A DNA stretch of 64,000 nt from Streptomyces alboniger (lineage in GTDB: Bacteria; Actinomycetota; Actinomycetes; Streptomycetales; Streptomycetaceae), in assembly GCF_008704395.1 (NCBI RefSeq), contig NZ_CP023695.1:5704001-5768000 (forward strand). The letters run 5' to 3'. Positions within the stretch are counted from its first letter, which is position 1. Each line of letters opens with the position of its first letter. This document shows, in pieces, positions 9,067 to 18,133 of this stretch. Made by a program: the position numbers and the translations under genes. The notes under the pieces were generated by a model. That model was not told where the DNA came from and did no database searches. It saw only the letters and a list, made by a program, of their open reading frames with translations.

Positions 9067-11310
9067 ATGGATCTCGTGCCTGCGCTCGAAGAACCCCTGA
9101 AGAAAGTGGTCGGTCCCGCCACCGCGAAGGTGATGGCCGAGCACCTCGGCCTGCACACGGTCGGCGACCTGCTGCACCACTACCCCCGGCGGTACGCCGA
9201 GCGGGGCGAGCTGACCCGCCTCGCCGACCTCCCCCTGGACGAGCACGTCACGGTGGTCGCCCAGGTCGCGAGCGCGCGCCTGCACACCTTCGCGTCGTCC
9301 AAGGCGCCCCGCGGCCAGGGCCAGCGCCTCGAAGTCACCATCACCGACGGCAGCGGCGAGCTGCGCCTGGTCTTCTTCGGCCGCGGCGTCCACAAGCCGC
9401 ACACGGACCTGCTGCCCGGCACCCGCGCGATGTTCGCGGGCAAGGTCTCCGTCTTCAACCACCGCCTCCAGCTCGCCCATCCCGCGTACGAACTGCTGCG
9501 GGGCGGCGATCCGGACGCGGTGGACAGCTGGGCGGGCGCGCTCATCCCGATCTACCCGGCCTGCAAGCAGCTGGAGTCCTGGAAGATCGCCAAGTCCGTC
9601 GAGACGGTCCTGCCCAGCGCGCAGGAGGCCCTCGACCCGCTGCCGCCCGCCCTCAGGGAGGGCCGCGCCCTGATCCCGCTCCCCGAAGCGCTCCTCAAGA
9701 TCCACCGGCCGCACTCCAAGGCGGACATCGCCGCCGCCCGCGACCGCCTGAAGTGGGACGAGGCGTTCGTCCTCCAAGTAGCCCTGGCCAGGCGGCGGTA
9801 CGCGGACGCGCAACTGCCCGCGGTCGCCCGCAGGCCCAAGGACGGCGGCCTCCTCGACGCCTTCGACGCCAAGTTGCCCTTCACCCTCACCGAGGGCCAG
9901 CAGAAGGTCTCCAAGGAGATCTTCGACGACCTCGCGACCGAGCATCCGATGCACCGGCTCCTTCAGGGGGAGGTCGGATCGGGAAAGACGATGGTGGCCC
10001 TGCGCGCCATGCTCGCCGTCGTGGACGCGGGCGGGCAGGCCGCCATGCTCGCGCCCACCGAAGTCCTCGCCCAGCAGCACCACCGCTCGATCGTCGAGAT
10101 GATGGGCGAGCTGGCCGAGGGCGGGATGCTCGGCGGCGCCGAGCAGGCCACCAAGGTCACGCTGCTCACCGGCTCCATGGGCGCCGCCGCGCGCCGCCAG
10201 GCCCTGCTCGACCTGGTCACCGGCGAGGCCGGCATCGTCATCGGCACCCACGCGCTGATCGAGGACAAGGTGCAGTTCCACGACCTCGGCCTGGTCGTCG
10301 TGGACGAGCAGCACCGCTTCGGCGTGGAGCAGCGCGACGCCCTGCGCGGCAAGGGCAAGCAGCCCCCGCACCTGCTGGTCATGACGGCCACGCCCATTCC
10401 CCGCACGGTGGCGATGACGGTCTTCGGAGACCTGGAGACCTCCGTCCTGGACCAGCTCCCCGCCGGGCGCTCACCGATCGCCAGCCATGTCGTCCCCGCC
10501 CAGGACAAGCCCCACTTCCTCGCCCGCGCGTGGGAGCGCGTGCGCGAAGAGGTGGAGAAGGGCCACCAGGCGTACGTGGTCTGCCCGCGCATCGGCGACG
10601 AGGAGGACGAGGCGGCGGCCAAGAAGGGCGCCAAGAAGAAGTCCGTCGAGGAGAAGTCCGCTGACAGGGCCGAGGAGGCGGCCGCAGCCGAGAAGCGGCC
10701 CCCGCTCGCCGTCCTCGACGTCGCCGAGCAGCTCGCCCGGGGGCCCCTGAGCGGCCTGAGGGTCGAAGTCCTGCACGGCCGCATGCAGCCCGACGACAAG
10801 GACGCCGTGATGCGCCGCTTCGCCGCCGGCGAGACGCAGGTCCTGGTCGCCACGACGGTCATCGAGGTGGGGGTGAACGTCCCGAACGCCACCGCCATGG
10901 TCATCATGGACGCCGACCGCTTCGGCGTCTCCCAGCTGCACCAGCTGCGCGGCCGCGTCGGCCGAGGTTCCGCCCCCGGGCTGTGCCTGCTGGTCACCGA
11001 CATGCCCGAGGCGAGCCCCGCCCGTGCCCGCCTCGGCGCCGTCGCCTCCACCCTCGACGGCTTCGAGCTGTCCCGCATCGACCTGGAGCAGCGCCGCGAG
11101 GGCGATGTGCTCGGCCAGGCCCAGTCCGGCGTCCGCTCCTCCTTGCGCATGCTCGCGGTCATCGACGACGAGGAGATCATCGCCGCCGCCCGGGAGGAGG
11201 CCGTCACGGTCGTCGCCAAGGACCCCGCCCTGGAGCACCTGCCGGAGCTGCGCACCGCCCTGGACGCCCTGCTCGACGCCGAACGCGAGCAGTACCTCGA
11301 CAAGGGCTGA
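9067..11310 (+). CDS. recG: ATP-dependent DNA helicase RecG
   Basis: RecG reverses stalled replication forks and processes recombination intermediates. The protein has the N-terminal wedge/OB domain, then superfamily 2 helicase motifs: Walker A G-E-V-G-S-G-K-T, L-A-P-T-E-V-L-A-Q-Q-H, D-E-Q-H-R-F-G-V-E-Q, M-T-A-T-P-I-P-R-T, and late motifs T-T-V-I-E-V-G-V-N and Q-L-R-G-R-V-G-R-G. A Lys/Glu/Ala-rich insert near residues 510-545 separates the helicase lobes. I place the start at ATG 9067 (M-D-L-V-P-A-L-E-E-P-L, 747 residues); an in-frame TTG at 9046 would add seven residues, and neither has a clear Shine-Dalgarno. Confidence 0.93.
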   Translation: MDLVPALEEPLKKVVGPATAKVMAEHLGLHTVGDLLHHYPRRYAERGELTRLADLPLDEHVTVVAQVASARLHTFASSKAPRGQGQRLEVTITDGSGELRLVFFGRGVHKPHTDLLPGTRAMFAGKVSVFNHRLQLAHPAYELLRGGDPDAVDSWAGALIPIYPACKQLESWKIAKSVETVLPSAQEALDPLPPALREGRALIPLPEALLKIHRPHSKADIAAARDRLKWDEAFVLQVALARRRYADAQLPAVARRPKDGGLLDAFDAKLPFTLTEGQQKVSKEIFDDLATEHPMHRLLQGEVGSGKTMVALRAMLAVVDAGGQAAMLAPTEVLAQQHHRSIVEMMGELAEGGMLGGAEQATKVTLLTGSMGAAARRQALLDLVTGEAGIVIGTHALIEDKVQFHDLGLVVVDEQHRFGVEQRDALRGKGKQPPHLLVMTATPIPRTVAMTVFGDLETSVLDQLPAGRSPIASHVVPAQDKPHFLARAWERVREEVEKGHQAYVVCPRIGDEEDEAAAKKGAKKKSVEEKSADRAEEAAAAEKRPPLAVLDVAEQLARGPLSGLRVEVLHGRMQPDDKDAVMRRFAAGETQVLVATTVIEVGVNVPNATAMVIMDADRFGVSQLHQLRGRVGRGSAPGLCLLVTDMPEASPARARLGAVASTLDGFELSRIDLEQRREGDVLGQAQSGVRSSLRMLAVIDDEEIIAAAREEAVTVVAKDPALEHLPELRTALDALLDAEREQYLDKG

Positions 11311-11362
11311 CGCCCCGTACGCCATATCGTGGAGGGACCACCGCCCAAGCAGAAGGACTCAG

Positions 11363-11956
11363 ATGACCCGCGTGATCGCCGGTGCGGCCGGCGGACGGCG
11401 CCTCGCCGTCCCGCCAGGGAACGGCACCCGCCCCACGTCCGACCGCGCGCGCGAGGGCCTCTTCTCCACCTGGCAGGCCCTCCAGGGCACGCTCGACGGG
11501 GCGCGCGTGCTCGATCTCTACGCGGGCTCCGGCGCCGTGGGCATCGAAGCGCTCTCCCGGGGCGCCGCGCACACCCTGCTCGTCGAGGCGGACGCCAGGG
11601 CCGCCCGCACCATCAGGGAGAACGTGAAGGCGGTCGCCCTGCCCGGCGCCGAGGTACGGGCGGGCAAAGCCTCCCAGATCGTCCAGCAAGGGGCGCCCAC
11701 CGCCCCGTACGACCTGGTCTTCCTCGATCCGCCGTACGCCGTCAGCGATGACGATCTTCGGGAGATACTGCTCACACTCCGCTCGGAGGGCTGGCTCACG
11801 GAGGATGCGCTCGTCACCGTTGAACGCAGTACAAGAGGCGGAGAATTCGGCTGGCCGGAGGGTTTCGAGGCCCTCAGGTCCCGTCGCTACGGCGAGGGAA
11901 CGTTTTGGTACGGTCGCGCCGCCTCTACGTGCGACGACTCAGTGATCGCGCCATGA
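11363..11956 (+). CDS. rsmD: 16S rRNA (guanine966-N2)-methyltransferase
   Basis: RsmD methylates G966 of 16S rRNA during small-subunit assembly using S-adenosylmethionine. The 197-residue product starts [14 protein letters not shown] and has the SAM-binding motif [15 protein letters not shown] and the catalytic D-P-P-Y within [12 protein letters not shown] 11363 is preceded by AGAAGGA. coaD begins 26 bp after the stop, a very common pairing. The last dozen residues ([11 protein letters not shown]) go beyond the usual end of the family. Confidence 0.94.
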   Translation: MTRVIAGAAGGRRLAVPPGNGTRPTSDRAREGLFSTWQALQGTLDGARVLDLYAGSGAVGIEALSRGAAHTLLVEADARAARTIRENVKAVALPGAEVRAGKASQIVQQGAPTAPYDLVFLDPPYAVSDDDLREILLTLRSEGWLTEDALVTVERSTRGGEFGWPEGFEALRSRRYGEGTFWYGRAASTCDDSVIAP

Positions 11957-11982
11957 CCGGACCGGAGAGCGAGGGACTCACG

Positions 11983-12462
11983 ATGCGCCGCGCCGTCTGT
12001 CCGGGGTCTTTCGACCCCATCACCAATGGACACCTCGACATCATCGCCCGCGCCTCCAAGCTGTACGACGTGGTGCACGTCGCGGTGATGATCAACCAGT
12101 CGAAGAAGGGCCTCTTCGAGATCGAGGAGCGGATCGACCTGATCCGCCAGGTCACCGCCGACTTCGGCAACGTCGAGGTGGAGTCCTTCCACGGCCTCCT
12201 CGTCGACTTCTGCAAGCAGCGCGACATCCCCGCCATCGTCAAGGGCCTCCGCGCGGTCAGCGACTTCGACTACGAACTCCAGATGGCCCAGATGAACAAC
12301 GGCCTCTCGGGAGTCGAGACCCTGTTCGTCCCGACCAACCCCACCTACAGCTTCCTCTCCTCCTCGCTGGTCAAGGAGGTCGCGGCCTGGGGCGGCGACG
12401 TCGCCCACCTGCTGCCGCCGGTGGTCCACGAGGCACTCGTCGAACGCCTGGGCAAGAAGTGA
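11983..12462 (+). CDS. coaD: Phosphopantetheine adenylyltransferase
   Basis: CoaD transfers AMP from ATP to 4'-phosphopantetheine, giving dephospho-CoA, the penultimate step of coenzyme A synthesis. The 159-residue length is typical. The start [17 protein letters not shown] contains the nucleotidyltransferase T-x-G-H motif, and [12 protein letters not shown] near residue 125 is the second active-site block. ATG 11983 is chosen because GAGGGA lies 6 nt upstream and the length fits; an in-frame ATG at 11953 would add ten residues. Confidence 0.96.
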   Translation: MRRAVCPGSFDPITNGHLDIIARASKLYDVVHVAVMINQSKKGLFEIEERIDLIRQVTADFGNVEVESFHGLLVDFCKQRDIPAIVKGLRAVSDFDYELQMAQMNNGLSGVETLFVPTNPTYSFLSSSLVKEVAAWGGDVAHLLPPVVHEALVERLGKK

Positions 12463-12573
12463 CCTTTCAGCCGATCCGCTGACAGCCCGTCATCCGGTGT
12501 CGGGCGGGCGTCCGTCGGCCTTACAGTCGTCCCGTCCGTCTCCCAACCAGCTGTAGAGAGTGGCGAGCACACG

Positions 12574-13635
12574 GTGGACGTGCAGAAGAAGATCGACGAG
12601 ATCGTCCAGGCGGTCGGCAGCGCCCGGTCCATGCCCATGTCGGCCTCGTGCGTGGTCAACCGCGCCGATCTGCTCTCGATGCTCGAAGAGGTGCGCCAGG
12701 CCCTGCCCGGCTCCCTCGCGCAGGCCCAGGAGCTGATCGGCGGCCGCGAGCAGCTGGTCGAGCAGGCCCGCCAGGAGGCCGAGCGGATCATCGAGTCCGC
12801 GCACGCCGAGCGCGGCTCCCTGATCTCCGACACGGAGGTGGCCCGCCGCTCCCAGGGCGAGGCCGAGCGCATCCTCGCCGAGGCCCGCCAGGCCGCCGAG
12901 GAGGTCCGCGTCGAGGCCGACGACTACGTGGACAGCAAGCTCGCCAACTTCGAGGTCGTCCTCACCAAGACCCTCGGCTCGGTCGGCCGCGGCCGCGAGA
13001 AGCTCCTCGGCACCGGCCCGGGCCTCGACGAGAACGGCTACGAGGACGAGGACGCCCCCGAGCGCAGCCACGACCCCGAGACGCTCCGCCGCAACGCCGA
13101 CGCGTACGTGGACGCCAAGCTCGGCGCCTTCGAGGCGGTCCTCGCCAAGACCCTGGAGGCGGTCGGCCGCGGCCGCCAGACCCTGCACGGCCGCGCCCCG
13201 GCCGACGAACTGGGCGCCCTCGGCGATGCCGCCGCCCCGCAGGGGCACACCACCGACGCGGAGTACCTCGCGGACCTCGCGGGACCGGCCGCCGCCCCGG
13301 CGCCCCCGCAGCAGCCGCCGCAGGCCCCGCCGGTCCCGGCCCAGCAGCCCGCGTACGTGCAGCAGCAGTCCCAGCACCAGCCCGACCCCTACGGGTACCA
13401 GCAGCAGGACCAGTACGCCTACCAGCAGCCGTACGGCCAGCAGGACCCCTACGCGTACCAGCACCAGGACCAGCACCAGTACGGGTACGCCCAGCAGAGC
13501 TATGAGCAGCCTCAGCAGCCCCAGGAGCCGCAGCAGCCGCAGTACGAGGCGCCCGCGGTGCTGGAGGAGGCCAGCCTCTTCGACACGACCATGATCAGCG
13601 CCGAGCAACTGCGCCGGTACGAGCAGGGGCGCTGA
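12574..13635 (+). CDS. DivIVA-like coiled-coil protein with internal duplication and Gln-rich tail
   Basis: The 353-residue protein starts M-D-V-Q-K-K-I-D-E-I-V. Residues about 35-115 form a strongly charged coiled coil resembling DivIVA and ATP-synthase b-subunit helices. A 28-residue block (D-Y-V-D-S-K-L-A-N-F-E-V-V-L..., residues 117-144) is repeated exactly 60 residues later (A-Y-V-D-A-K-L-G-A-F-E-A-V-L..., 177-204), each copy ending V-G-R-G-R. After about residue 235 it is low-complexity, rich in Gln, Pro and Tyr. No signal peptide or membrane helix is visible. Proteins of this kind sit between coaD and the rpmF-rnc group in streptomycetes. A role in cell-envelope or polar organisation is inference only. 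Start is GTG 12574. Confidence 0.78.
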   Translation: MDVQKKIDEIVQAVGSARSMPMSASCVVNRADLLSMLEEVRQALPGSLAQAQELIGGREQLVEQARQEAERIIESAHAERGSLISDTEVARRSQGEAERILAEARQAAEEVRVEADDYVDSKLANFEVVLTKTLGSVGRGREKLLGTGPGLDENGYEDEDAPERSHDPETLRRNADAYVDAKLGAFEAVLAKTLEAVGRGRQTLHGRAPADELGALGDAAAPQGHTTDAEYLADLAGPAAAPAPPQQPPQAPPVPAQQPAYVQQQSQHQPDPYGYQQQDQYAYQQPYGQQDPYAYQHQDQHQYGYAQQSYEQPQQPQEPQQPQYEAPAVLEEASLFDTTMISAEQLRRYEQGR

Positions 13636-13653
13636 GGGCGGGCCCGGCCCGGA

Positions 13654-13683
13654 TTGGGCCGAGAGCGAAAGGTCAAGTATCCT
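13654..13683 (+). promoter_or_regulatory. Candidate housekeeping promoter of the yceD-rpmF-rnc-mutM group
   Basis: TTGGGC (13654-13659) and TATCCT (13678-13683) are separated by 18 bp, a fair match to -35 and -10 elements of the main sigma factor, about 85 bp before the yceD start and after the end of the DivIVA-like gene. Confidence 0.5.
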
Positions 13684-13769
13684 GGCTCTTCGGTCGCGCA
13701 TACGTCCGCGACTTCGGCTGCCCACCCAGGTCTCGCATCTGGGGCACGGGATGAGGCGGCCCCCTCCTT

Positions 13770-14450
13770 ATGGACTTCCAGGATTCGAAAGCAGGAAAAG
13801 CCCTGAGTGCTCGCCTTGACCACCGCAACCCTCTCGTGTTCGACACGCACGAGCTGGGTCGGCGTCCCGGTGCGCTGCAACGGCTGACCCGTGAGATCGA
13901 GGCGCCCGGTCCGCCGAGCCCCTTCGGTATCGAAGGGGTCATCGGAGTGCCGCAGGGCGCCCCGGTCCAGCTGGAGATCCGCCTTGAGTCGGTCATGGAA
14001 GGGGTGCTTGTCACAGGCACCGCCCGTGCATCGGCCGAGGGGGAGTGCGTAAGGTGTCTGGAGCCGCTAGAGCTGGAGCTCGACGCGGATTTCCAGGAGA
14101 TGTTCTCGTACCCTGACGCCGACGACCGGGGCCGCACCGCGGAGCCGGCCGACGACGCCGAGGAAGACGAGAGCAGGCTCTTTCTCGAGGACGGCATGTT
14201 CGACCTCGAGCCTGTGCTGCGTGATGCGGTGGTGCTCGCACTGCCGATGCAGCCGGTGTGCCAGGACGACTGTCCGGGCCTGTGCTCCCAGTGCGGGGTG
14301 CGGCTCGCGGACGACCCGGACCACCACCATGACGCCGTCGACATTCGTTGGGCGGCATTGCAGGGACTCGCCGGGACCATCCAGGACGGCGAGAAGGACG
14401 AGATGAGCGGCGCTGGCGAAGCGGGCGTCGACGAGAAGCAGGAGAAGTAG
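13770..14450 (+). CDS. YceD/DUF177 family protein
   Basis: The 226-residue protein carries the DUF177 (YceD) core: [11 protein letters not shown] near residue 24, E-C-V-R-C-L-E-P-L near residue 92, and the zinc-binding block [16 protein letters not shown] near residue 160. YceD-type genes almost always sit directly before rpmF, as here (2 bp gap); the family is linked to 23S rRNA or ribosome biogenesis, but its biochemical role is not settled. ATG 13770 is used. A CTG about 33 bp downstream (L-S-A-R-L-D-H) with AGGAAA before it is a credible alternative. The C-terminal tail is acidic and Glu/Lys-rich. Confidence 0.88.
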   Translation: MDFQDSKAGKALSARLDHRNPLVFDTHELGRRPGALQRLTREIEAPGPPSPFGIEGVIGVPQGAPVQLEIRLESVMEGVLVTGTARASAEGECVRCLEPLELELDADFQEMFSYPDADDRGRTAEPADDAEEDESRLFLEDGMFDLEPVLRDAVVLALPMQPVCQDDCPGLCSQCGVRLADDPDHHHDAVDIRWAALQGLAGTIQDGEKDEMSGAGEAGVDEKQEK

Positions 14451-14452
14451 CC

Positions 14453-14626
14453 GTGGCTGTTCCGAAGCGGAAGATGTCGCGCAGCAACACGCGCCACCGC
14501 CGGTCGCAGTGGAAGGCTGCGGTCCCCACCCTGGTTTCGTGTGAGCGTTGCCAGGAGCCCAAGCAGCAGCACATCGCGTGCCCGAGCTGCGGCACCTACA
14601 ACAAGCGCCAGGTCCTCGAGGTCTGA
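14453..14626 (+). CDS. rpmF: Ribosomal protein L32 (zinc-ribbon form)
   Basis: This 57-residue L32 reads [17 protein letters not shown], then C-E-R-C and C-P-S-C, the zinc ribbon of the C+ form. GTG 14453 is preceded by GGAGAAG inside the yceD 3' end. It lies between yceD and rnc in one likely transcript. Confidence 0.96.
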   Translation: MAVPKRKMSRSNTRHRRSQWKAAVPTLVSCERCQEPKQQHIACPSCGTYNKRQVLEV

Positions 14627-14645
14627 GCGGCTGGTGAGAGGCACC

Positions 14646-15455
14646 GTGTCTAGCCCCAAGAAGGCGGAAGACGCCAAGAAATTGGCGGAGACAACGGCCT
14701 CGTCCCACACGCTTCTGGAAGGGCGGCTCGGGTACAAGCTCGAGTCCGCCCTTCTGGTGCGTGCGCTGACCCACCGTTCGTACGCGTACGAGAACGGCGG
14801 CCTGCCGACGAATGAGCGCCTGGAGTTCCTCGGGGACTCCGTGCTCGGTCTCGTCGTCACGGACACGCTGTACCGCACCCACCCCGACCTGCCCGAAGGC
14901 CAGCTGGCCAAGTTGCGGGCCGCGGTGGTCAATTCGCGTGCGCTGGCGGAGGTCAGCCGCGGCCTCGAACTCGGCTCCTTCATCCGGCTCGGCCGGGGCG
15001 AAGAGGGCACGGGTGGCCGGGACAAGGCATCCATCCTCGCCGACACCCTGGAAGCGGTGATCGGCGCGGTCTATCTGGACCAGGGTCTGGACGCGGCGGG
15101 TGAGCTGGTGCACCGGCTCTTCGACCCGCTGATCGAAAAGTCCTCGAACCTGGGCGCGGGCCTGGACTGGAAGACCAGTCTCCAGGAGCTGACCGCGACG
15201 GAGGGCCTCGGCGTGCCCGAGTACCTCGTCACGGAGAGCGGCCCCGACCACGAGAAGACCTTTACTGCTGCCGCCCGCGTCGGAGGCGTCTCGTACGGCA
15301 CCGGCACCGGCCGCAGCAAGAAGGAAGCGGAGCAGCAGGCCGCCGAGTCCGCATGGCGTGCGATTCGCGCCGCGGCGGACGAGCGGACGAAGGCGGCGAA
15401 GGCCGCTGTAGCTGCCGCGCAGCCCGAGGGGACCGCCGACACCCCCTCGGTCTGA
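14646..15455 (+). CDS. rnc: Ribonuclease III (AbsB)
   Basis: RNase III cleaves double-stranded RNA, maturing rRNA and controlling many mRNAs; in Streptomyces coelicolor its gene is absB, needed for normal antibiotic production. The 269-residue protein has the catalytic signature [13 protein letters not shown] (about residues 55-67), the second acidic block [16 protein letters not shown], and a C-terminal dsRNA-binding domain (D-W-K-T-S-L-Q-E-L ... K-K-E-A-E-Q-Q-A-A). GTG 14646 is preferred because GAGAGG precedes it by 4 nt; an in-frame GTG at 14634 would add four residues. Confidence 0.96.
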   Translation: MSSPKKAEDAKKLAETTASSHTLLEGRLGYKLESALLVRALTHRSYAYENGGLPTNERLEFLGDSVLGLVVTDTLYRTHPDLPEGQLAKLRAAVVNSRALAEVSRGLELGSFIRLGRGEEGTGGRDKASILADTLEAVIGAVYLDQGLDAAGELVHRLFDPLIEKSSNLGAGLDWKTSLQELTATEGLGVPEYLVTESGPDHEKTFTAAARVGGVSYGTGTGRSKKEAEQQAAESAWRAIRAAADERTKAAKAAVAAAQPEGTADTPSV

Positions 15456-15471
15456 CGGCCGCCTATCCTTT

Positions 15472-15506
15472 GATGCCGGTCGCCCCCTTCAGGGGCGGCC
15501 GGCATC
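15472..15506 (+). terminator. Intercistronic hairpin between rnc and mutM
   Basis: GATGCCGG-T-CGCCCC pairs with GGGGCG-G-CCGGCATC around a 5-nt loop (one G-U wobble). No T-run follows and the mutM start lies 15 bp downstream, so it may be a weak terminator or an mRNA-stability or processing hairpin. Confidence 0.55.
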
Positions 15507-15521
15507 GTGCTGGAGGAGACC

Positions 15522-16382
15522 ATGCCTGAGTTGCCCGAAGTCGAAGTCGTCCGGCGTGGCCTGGAGCGCTGGGTCAGCGGGCGGGTCGTCGCCGATGTGC
15601 AGGTGCTGCATCCCCGTGCCGTACGGCGCCACCTCGCGGGCGGTGAGGACTTCGGCGCCCGGTTGAAGGGACACCGGATCGGGCTCGCCCAGCGGCGCGG
15701 CAAGTACCTGTGGCTGCCGCTCGCCGACTCCGGGCAGTCGATCCTCGCCCACCTCGGCATGAGCGGCCAGCTCCTGGTGCAGCCGCACGACGCGCCGGAC
15801 GAGAAGCATCTGCGGATCCGCGTCGGCTTCGACGACGTCCAGAGCACCGAGCTGCGCTTCGTGGACCAGCGGACCTTCGGCGGACTCTCGCTGCACGACA
15901 ACACCGCCGACGGGCTGCCGGACGTGATCGCGCACATCGCGCGCGACCCGCTCGACGATGCGTTCGACGACGACGCCTTCCATCTCGCGCTGCGCCGCCG
16001 CCGTACGACGATCAAGCGGGCCCTGCTCGACCAGTCGCTGATCAGCGGCGTCGGCAACATCTACGCGGACGAGGCGCTCTGGCGCGCACGGCTGCACTAC
16101 GAGCGGCCCACCGCCACCTTCACCCGCCCGCGCACGGCCGAACTCCTGGGCCACGTACGGGATGTGATGAACGCGGCGCTCGCCGTCGGGGGCACCAGCT
16201 TCGACAGCCTCTACGTCAACGTGAACGGCGAATCAGGTTATTTCGAGCGGTCGTTGGACGCCTACGGCCGCGAGGACCAGCCCTGCCGCCGCTGCGGCAC
16301 CGCGATCCGCCGCCGCCCCTGGATGAACAGGTCCAGCTACTTCTGTCCGCGCTGTCAGAGGCCGCCGCGCGCGGCGTCGTAG
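15522..16382 (+). CDS. mutM: Formamidopyrimidine-DNA glycosylase (Fpg)
   Basis: MutM removes oxidised purines such as 8-oxoguanine and nicks the abasic site. The 286-residue enzyme keeps the N-terminal P-E-L-P-E-V-E catalytic start (Pro1 after Met removal, Glu2), the G-K-Y-L-W-L lysine loop, helix-two-turn-helix [12 protein letters not shown], and the C-terminal zinc finger C-R-R-C ... [13 protein letters not shown] 15522 has TGGAGGAG about 7 nt upstream. Its final 28 bp overlap the convergent HxlR-family gene. Confidence 0.96.
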   Translation: MPELPEVEVVRRGLERWVSGRVVADVQVLHPRAVRRHLAGGEDFGARLKGHRIGLAQRRGKYLWLPLADSGQSILAHLGMSGQLLVQPHDAPDEKHLRIRVGFDDVQSTELRFVDQRTFGGLSLHDNTADGLPDVIAHIARDPLDDAFDDDAFHLALRRRRTTIKRALLDQSLISGVGNIYADEALWRARLHYERPTATFTRPRTAELLGHVRDVMNAALAVGGTSFDSLYVNVNGESGYFERSLDAYGREDQPCRRCGTAIRRRPWMNRSSYFCPRCQRPPRAAS

Positions 16383-16735
16383 CGCTCCTGGGCCTTCAGG
16401 ACCTCGCCCTGGCGGCCCTCGACGAAGTGGATCAAGGCAAGCAGGCGCTCGGCGATCTCCCGCCCCAGCGCGGTGAGTTGGTAGTCCACGCGCGGCGGGT
16501 TGGTCGGCTGGGCGTCGCGCAGCACCAGACCGTCGCGCTCCAGCGCGTGCAGGGTCTGGGAGAGCATCTTCTCGCTCACGCCGTCGACGCGGCGACGCAG
16601 TTCGTTGAAACGGAACGTGCCGTCGTGCAGCGCCCCGAGAGTGAGCGCGCCCCAGCGTCCCGTGACGTGCTCCAGCGTGCTCCGCGACGAGCACTGCCGG
16701 GAGAACACGTCGTACGCCAGGTCCGAGGAATCCAT
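16355..16735 (-). CDS. HxlR-family winged-helix transcriptional regulator
   Basis: The 126-residue protein has the HxlR pattern: an N-terminal Cys (residue 15), [30 protein letters not shown] winged helix, [17 protein letters not shown] recognition helix and Y-x-L-T-A-L-G-R-E wing. HxlR proteins are dimeric repressors or activators often responding to aldehydes, quinones or oxidants through the Cys. A long inverted repeat lies just upstream of its start and could be its operator. It shares 28 bp with the 3' end of mutM. Confidence 0.9.
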   Translation of the reverse strand: MDSSDLAYDVFSRQCSSRSTLEHVTGRWGALTLGALHDGTFRFNELRRRVDGVSEKMLSQTLHALERDGLVLRDAQPTNPPRVDYQLTALGREIAERLLALIHFVEGRQGEVLKAQERYDAARGGL

Positions 16736-16751
16736 GCGGACACCCTACTCT

Positions 16752-16784
16752 TCCACAGCGCTCACCCTGAGTTAGCGCTGTGGA
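16752..16784. repeat. 11-bp inverted repeat between the HxlR and CAP genes
   Basis: TCCACAGCGCT (16752-16762) and AGCGCTGTGGA (16774-16784) are perfect complements with an 11-nt spacer. The element lies 17 bp upstream of the HxlR start and 11 bp after the CAP-gene stop, both minus strand. It may terminate the CAP transcript, act as an autoregulatory operator, or both. Confidence 0.75.
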
Positions 16785-16794
16785 GTCGAAGGCG

Positions 16795-17700
16795 TCAGAA
16801 GCCGAAGTCCTGAGTCCACCACGGGCCGCCCGCCGCGAAGTGCGCGCCGACACCCAGGGTTTTGTAGTCGCAGTTGAGGATGTTGGCGCGGTGGCCGGGG
16901 CTGCTCATCCAGGCGTCCATCACCGACTGGGCGTCGGCCTGGCCGCGGGCGATGTTCTCGCCGCCCAGGTCCGTGATGCCGGCCTTCTCGGCGCGGTCCC
17001 ATGGAGTCGCGCCGTCCGGATCGGTGTGGGCGAAGAACCCGCGCTCGGCCATGTCCGCGCTGAAGCGGCCCGCCAGAGCGGCGAGCCTGCTGTCGGCGGT
17101 CACCGGACGGCAGCCGACCTTAGCCCGCTCTTCGTTGACCAGCGTGAGCACCGCGGCCTCGGCCGCGGTGCTCACGCCGGACGGTGCCTGCGGGCTCGCC
17201 GGGGGAGCCTTGGGCTTCTCCTCGGGCGTACGGGACGGGGGAGGCGTCGGCTTCTCGGCGCTTTCGCCGTTGTCCTTCCCCTTGTCCTCCGGCTTCGACG
17301 CCGGGGACGACGGCTTCTGGGAGGGCGTCCTCGACGGCTTCGGGGCGGTCCTCGAAGGACTGGGCCGCGGAGCCTCGGAGCGGTCGGTGCCACGGCTCGG
17401 CGAGGGCTCGGCGCGGTCGGCGTCAGCGCCCGCGCCGCCCTGGGCGTCCACTCCGACGGGGGCGCTCGCGGACTGGACCGTGCCGGGCTCGCCGCCACTG
17501 TCGAGGCGGTAGCCGTCACTGCCGGGCAGCACGCCCGACGCGACCGCGACGGCGCCCATCGCGACGGCGGCGGAGACGCCGAGCAGCCCCGTGCGCACCG
17601 GAGCGGAGGCCCGGCTCCTGCGGCGGTGCGACACCGTCCCCGGATGGTTCTCGGGGGTAGCGGCGGCCCGCCCGGCACCGGAGCGTCGGTGGCGTCCCAT
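16795..17700 (-). CDS. Secreted or membrane-anchored CAP-domain (SCP-like) protein
   Basis: The 301-residue protein has a long basic N-terminus, one hydrophobic segment (about residues 37-58, G-L-L-G-V-S-A-A-V-A-M-G-A-V-A-V-A), a Pro/Ser/Lys-rich linker (about 75-170), and a C-terminal CAP/SCP domain: L-V-N-E-E-R-A-K-V-G-C, F-F-A-H-T-D-P-D-G-A-T-P-W-D-R, G-E-N-I-A-R-G, W-M-S-S-P-G-H-R-A-N-I-L-N-C and a final Q-D-F-G-F. The His/Glu pair typical of CAP domains is present. The role is unknown; bacterial CAP proteins are extracellular. The linker resembles wall-spanning regions. Confidence 0.88.
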   Translation of the reverse strand: MGRHRRSGAGRAAATPENHPGTVSHRRRSRASAPVRTGLLGVSAAVAMGAVAVASGVLPGSDGYRLDSGGEPGTVQSASAPVGVDAQGGAGADADRAEPSPSRGTDRSEAPRPSPSRTAPKPSRTPSQKPSSPASKPEDKGKDNGESAEKPTPPPSRTPEEKPKAPPASPQAPSGVSTAAEAAVLTLVNEERAKVGCRPVTADSRLAALAGRFSADMAERGFFAHTDPDGATPWDRAEKAGITDLGGENIARGQADAQSVMDAWMSSPGHRANILNCDYKTLGVGAHFAAGGPWWTQDFGF

Positions 17701-17726
17701 CTCCTGGCCTTTCGTTCTCCACGATC

Positions 17727-17772
17727 TTTATGATCAATGTTTATGATCATGTGACTCACTCATATGAGTGAG
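17727..17772. promoter_or_regulatory. Repeat-rich operator-like region between the CAP and acylphosphatase genes
   Basis: An unusually AT-rich stretch holds two direct copies of TTTATGATCA (17727-17736, 17740-17749) and a perfect 18-bp palindrome CTCACTCATATGAGTGAG (17755-17772). It lies 27-72 bp upstream of the CAP start (minus) and 80 bp upstream of the acylphosphatase start (plus), where divergent promoters and repressor sites are expected. Confidence 0.65.
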
Positions 17773-17851
17773 GCTTATCGAGTCGCGACTGTACGCGATG
17801 GCCTATGGGGGCGAAGTGCTCCCAGGGCAATTGGCCGGTTAGCGTGCACCC

Positions 17852-18133
17852 ATGAACGAAGACGTACGACTCACCGCCTGGGTGCGAGGACGCGTGCAGG
17901 CTGTGGGTTTCCGCTGGTTCACCCGGGCCAAGGCGCTGGAGATCGGCGGCCTGAGTGGTTTTGCTCTCAATCTGGAGGACGGCCGCGTGCAAGTGGTCGC
18001 CGAAGGGCCCCGGGCCGGCTGCCAGGCACTGCTCGACTGGCTTCGCGAGGGCGACACACCCGGACGCGTCGACGGGGTCACCGAGATCTGGGACACACCA
18101 CGTGGCATATACGAGAGCTTCGCCATTCGCTGA
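17852..18133 (+). CDS. Acylphosphatase
   Basis: The 93-residue enzyme hydrolyses carboxyl-phosphate bonds of acylphosphates. It contains the family signature [12 protein letters not shown] with the catalytic Arg, and [18 protein letters not shown] with the catalytic Asn. Length is standard. ATG 17852. Acylphosphatase genes commonly sit just before smc in actinobacteria. Confidence 0.95.
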   Translation: MNEDVRLTAWVRGRVQAVGFRWFTRAKALEIGGLSGFALNLEDGRVQVVAEGPRAGCQALLDWLREGDTPGRVDGVTEIWDTPRGIYESFAIR

